Assembly: GCA_946887105.1 (NCBI GenBank) | Contig: CAMPKJ010000184.1 | Span: 1 to 9,782, forward strand | Length of the DNA: 9,782 bases | From: an uncultured Acidobacteriota bacterium | GTDB lineage: Bacteria > Acidobacteriota > Thermoanaerobaculia > Gp7-AA8 | Direction of reading: 5' to 3' | In this document: piece by piece, positions 9,756-9,782 of the stretch | Layout: every line of letters starts with the position of its first letter | How positions within the stretch are numbered: position 1 is the first letter of the stretch | Notes under the pieces: model-generated | Database searches by the model: none | What the model was told of the DNA's origin: nothing | Seen by the model: the letters and a program-made list of their open reading frames with translations, nothing else | Translations under genes and position numbers: made by a program

Positions 9756-9781
9756 CCTTCTCCCCTCGTGAGGGGAGAAGG
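9756..9781. repeat. Perfect palindrome at the window edge (possible interspersed palindromic repeat)
   Basis: CCTTCTCCCCT (9756-9766) and AGGGGAGAAGG (9771-9781) are exact complements around CGTG; the central C and G can pair too. CCTTCTCCCC...GGGGAGAAGG hairpins of this style recur between genes in many bacterial genomes. It lies upstream of the MmcQ/YjbR-like gene. One copy only is visible, and the window ends here, so its extent and copy number cannot be judged. Confidence 0.6.
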
Positions 9782-9782
9782 T

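Overview
The window is GC-rich, gene-dense bacterial chromosome with genes on both strands. Neither rRNA nor tRNA genes nor insertion sequences are visible. A periplasmic-propeller diguanylate cyclase, a lone PilP/GspC-like protein, a direct-sulfhydrylation methionine pair and several GTG starts would fit an Acidobacteriota-like Gram-negative. That placement is inference from gene content, not from a marker gene.

Left part (1-2122): a 5'-truncated YgiD/DODA-type extradiol dioxygenase overlaps by 8 bp a luciferase-like flavin monooxygenase (MsnO8/YhbW type). The monooxygenase meets a small four-cysteine protein on the minus strand tail to tail, and both stop codons share one CTAG.

Middle (2181-5461): a large inner-membrane diguanylate cyclase (signal peptide, beta-propeller repeats, Y_Y_Y domain, one membrane helix, coiled coil, GGEEF) is followed by a coupled NTF2/SnoaL-like gene. 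A small inverted and direct repeat cluster separates these from two minus-strand envelope genes, an OmpW-like beta-barrel and a PilP/GspC-like single-pass protein (5545-6791).

Right part (6810-9782): the metY-metX operon for direct sulfhydrylation of activated homoserine. Its leader of about 280 nt is the most interesting part of the window. A 25-codon open frame at 6890-6967 ends in MCMCMCMRMC and is followed by mutually exclusive RNA helices and a strong intrinsic terminator (7049-7084) just before metY. This looks like ribosome-mediated attenuation in which charged Met-tRNA and/or Cys-tRNA sets read-through into the operon that makes homocysteine. No SAM riboswitch or T-box consensus could be matched. 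metX overlaps a convergent MmcQ/YjbR-family gene by 110 bp, and the window ends in a perfect palindrome.
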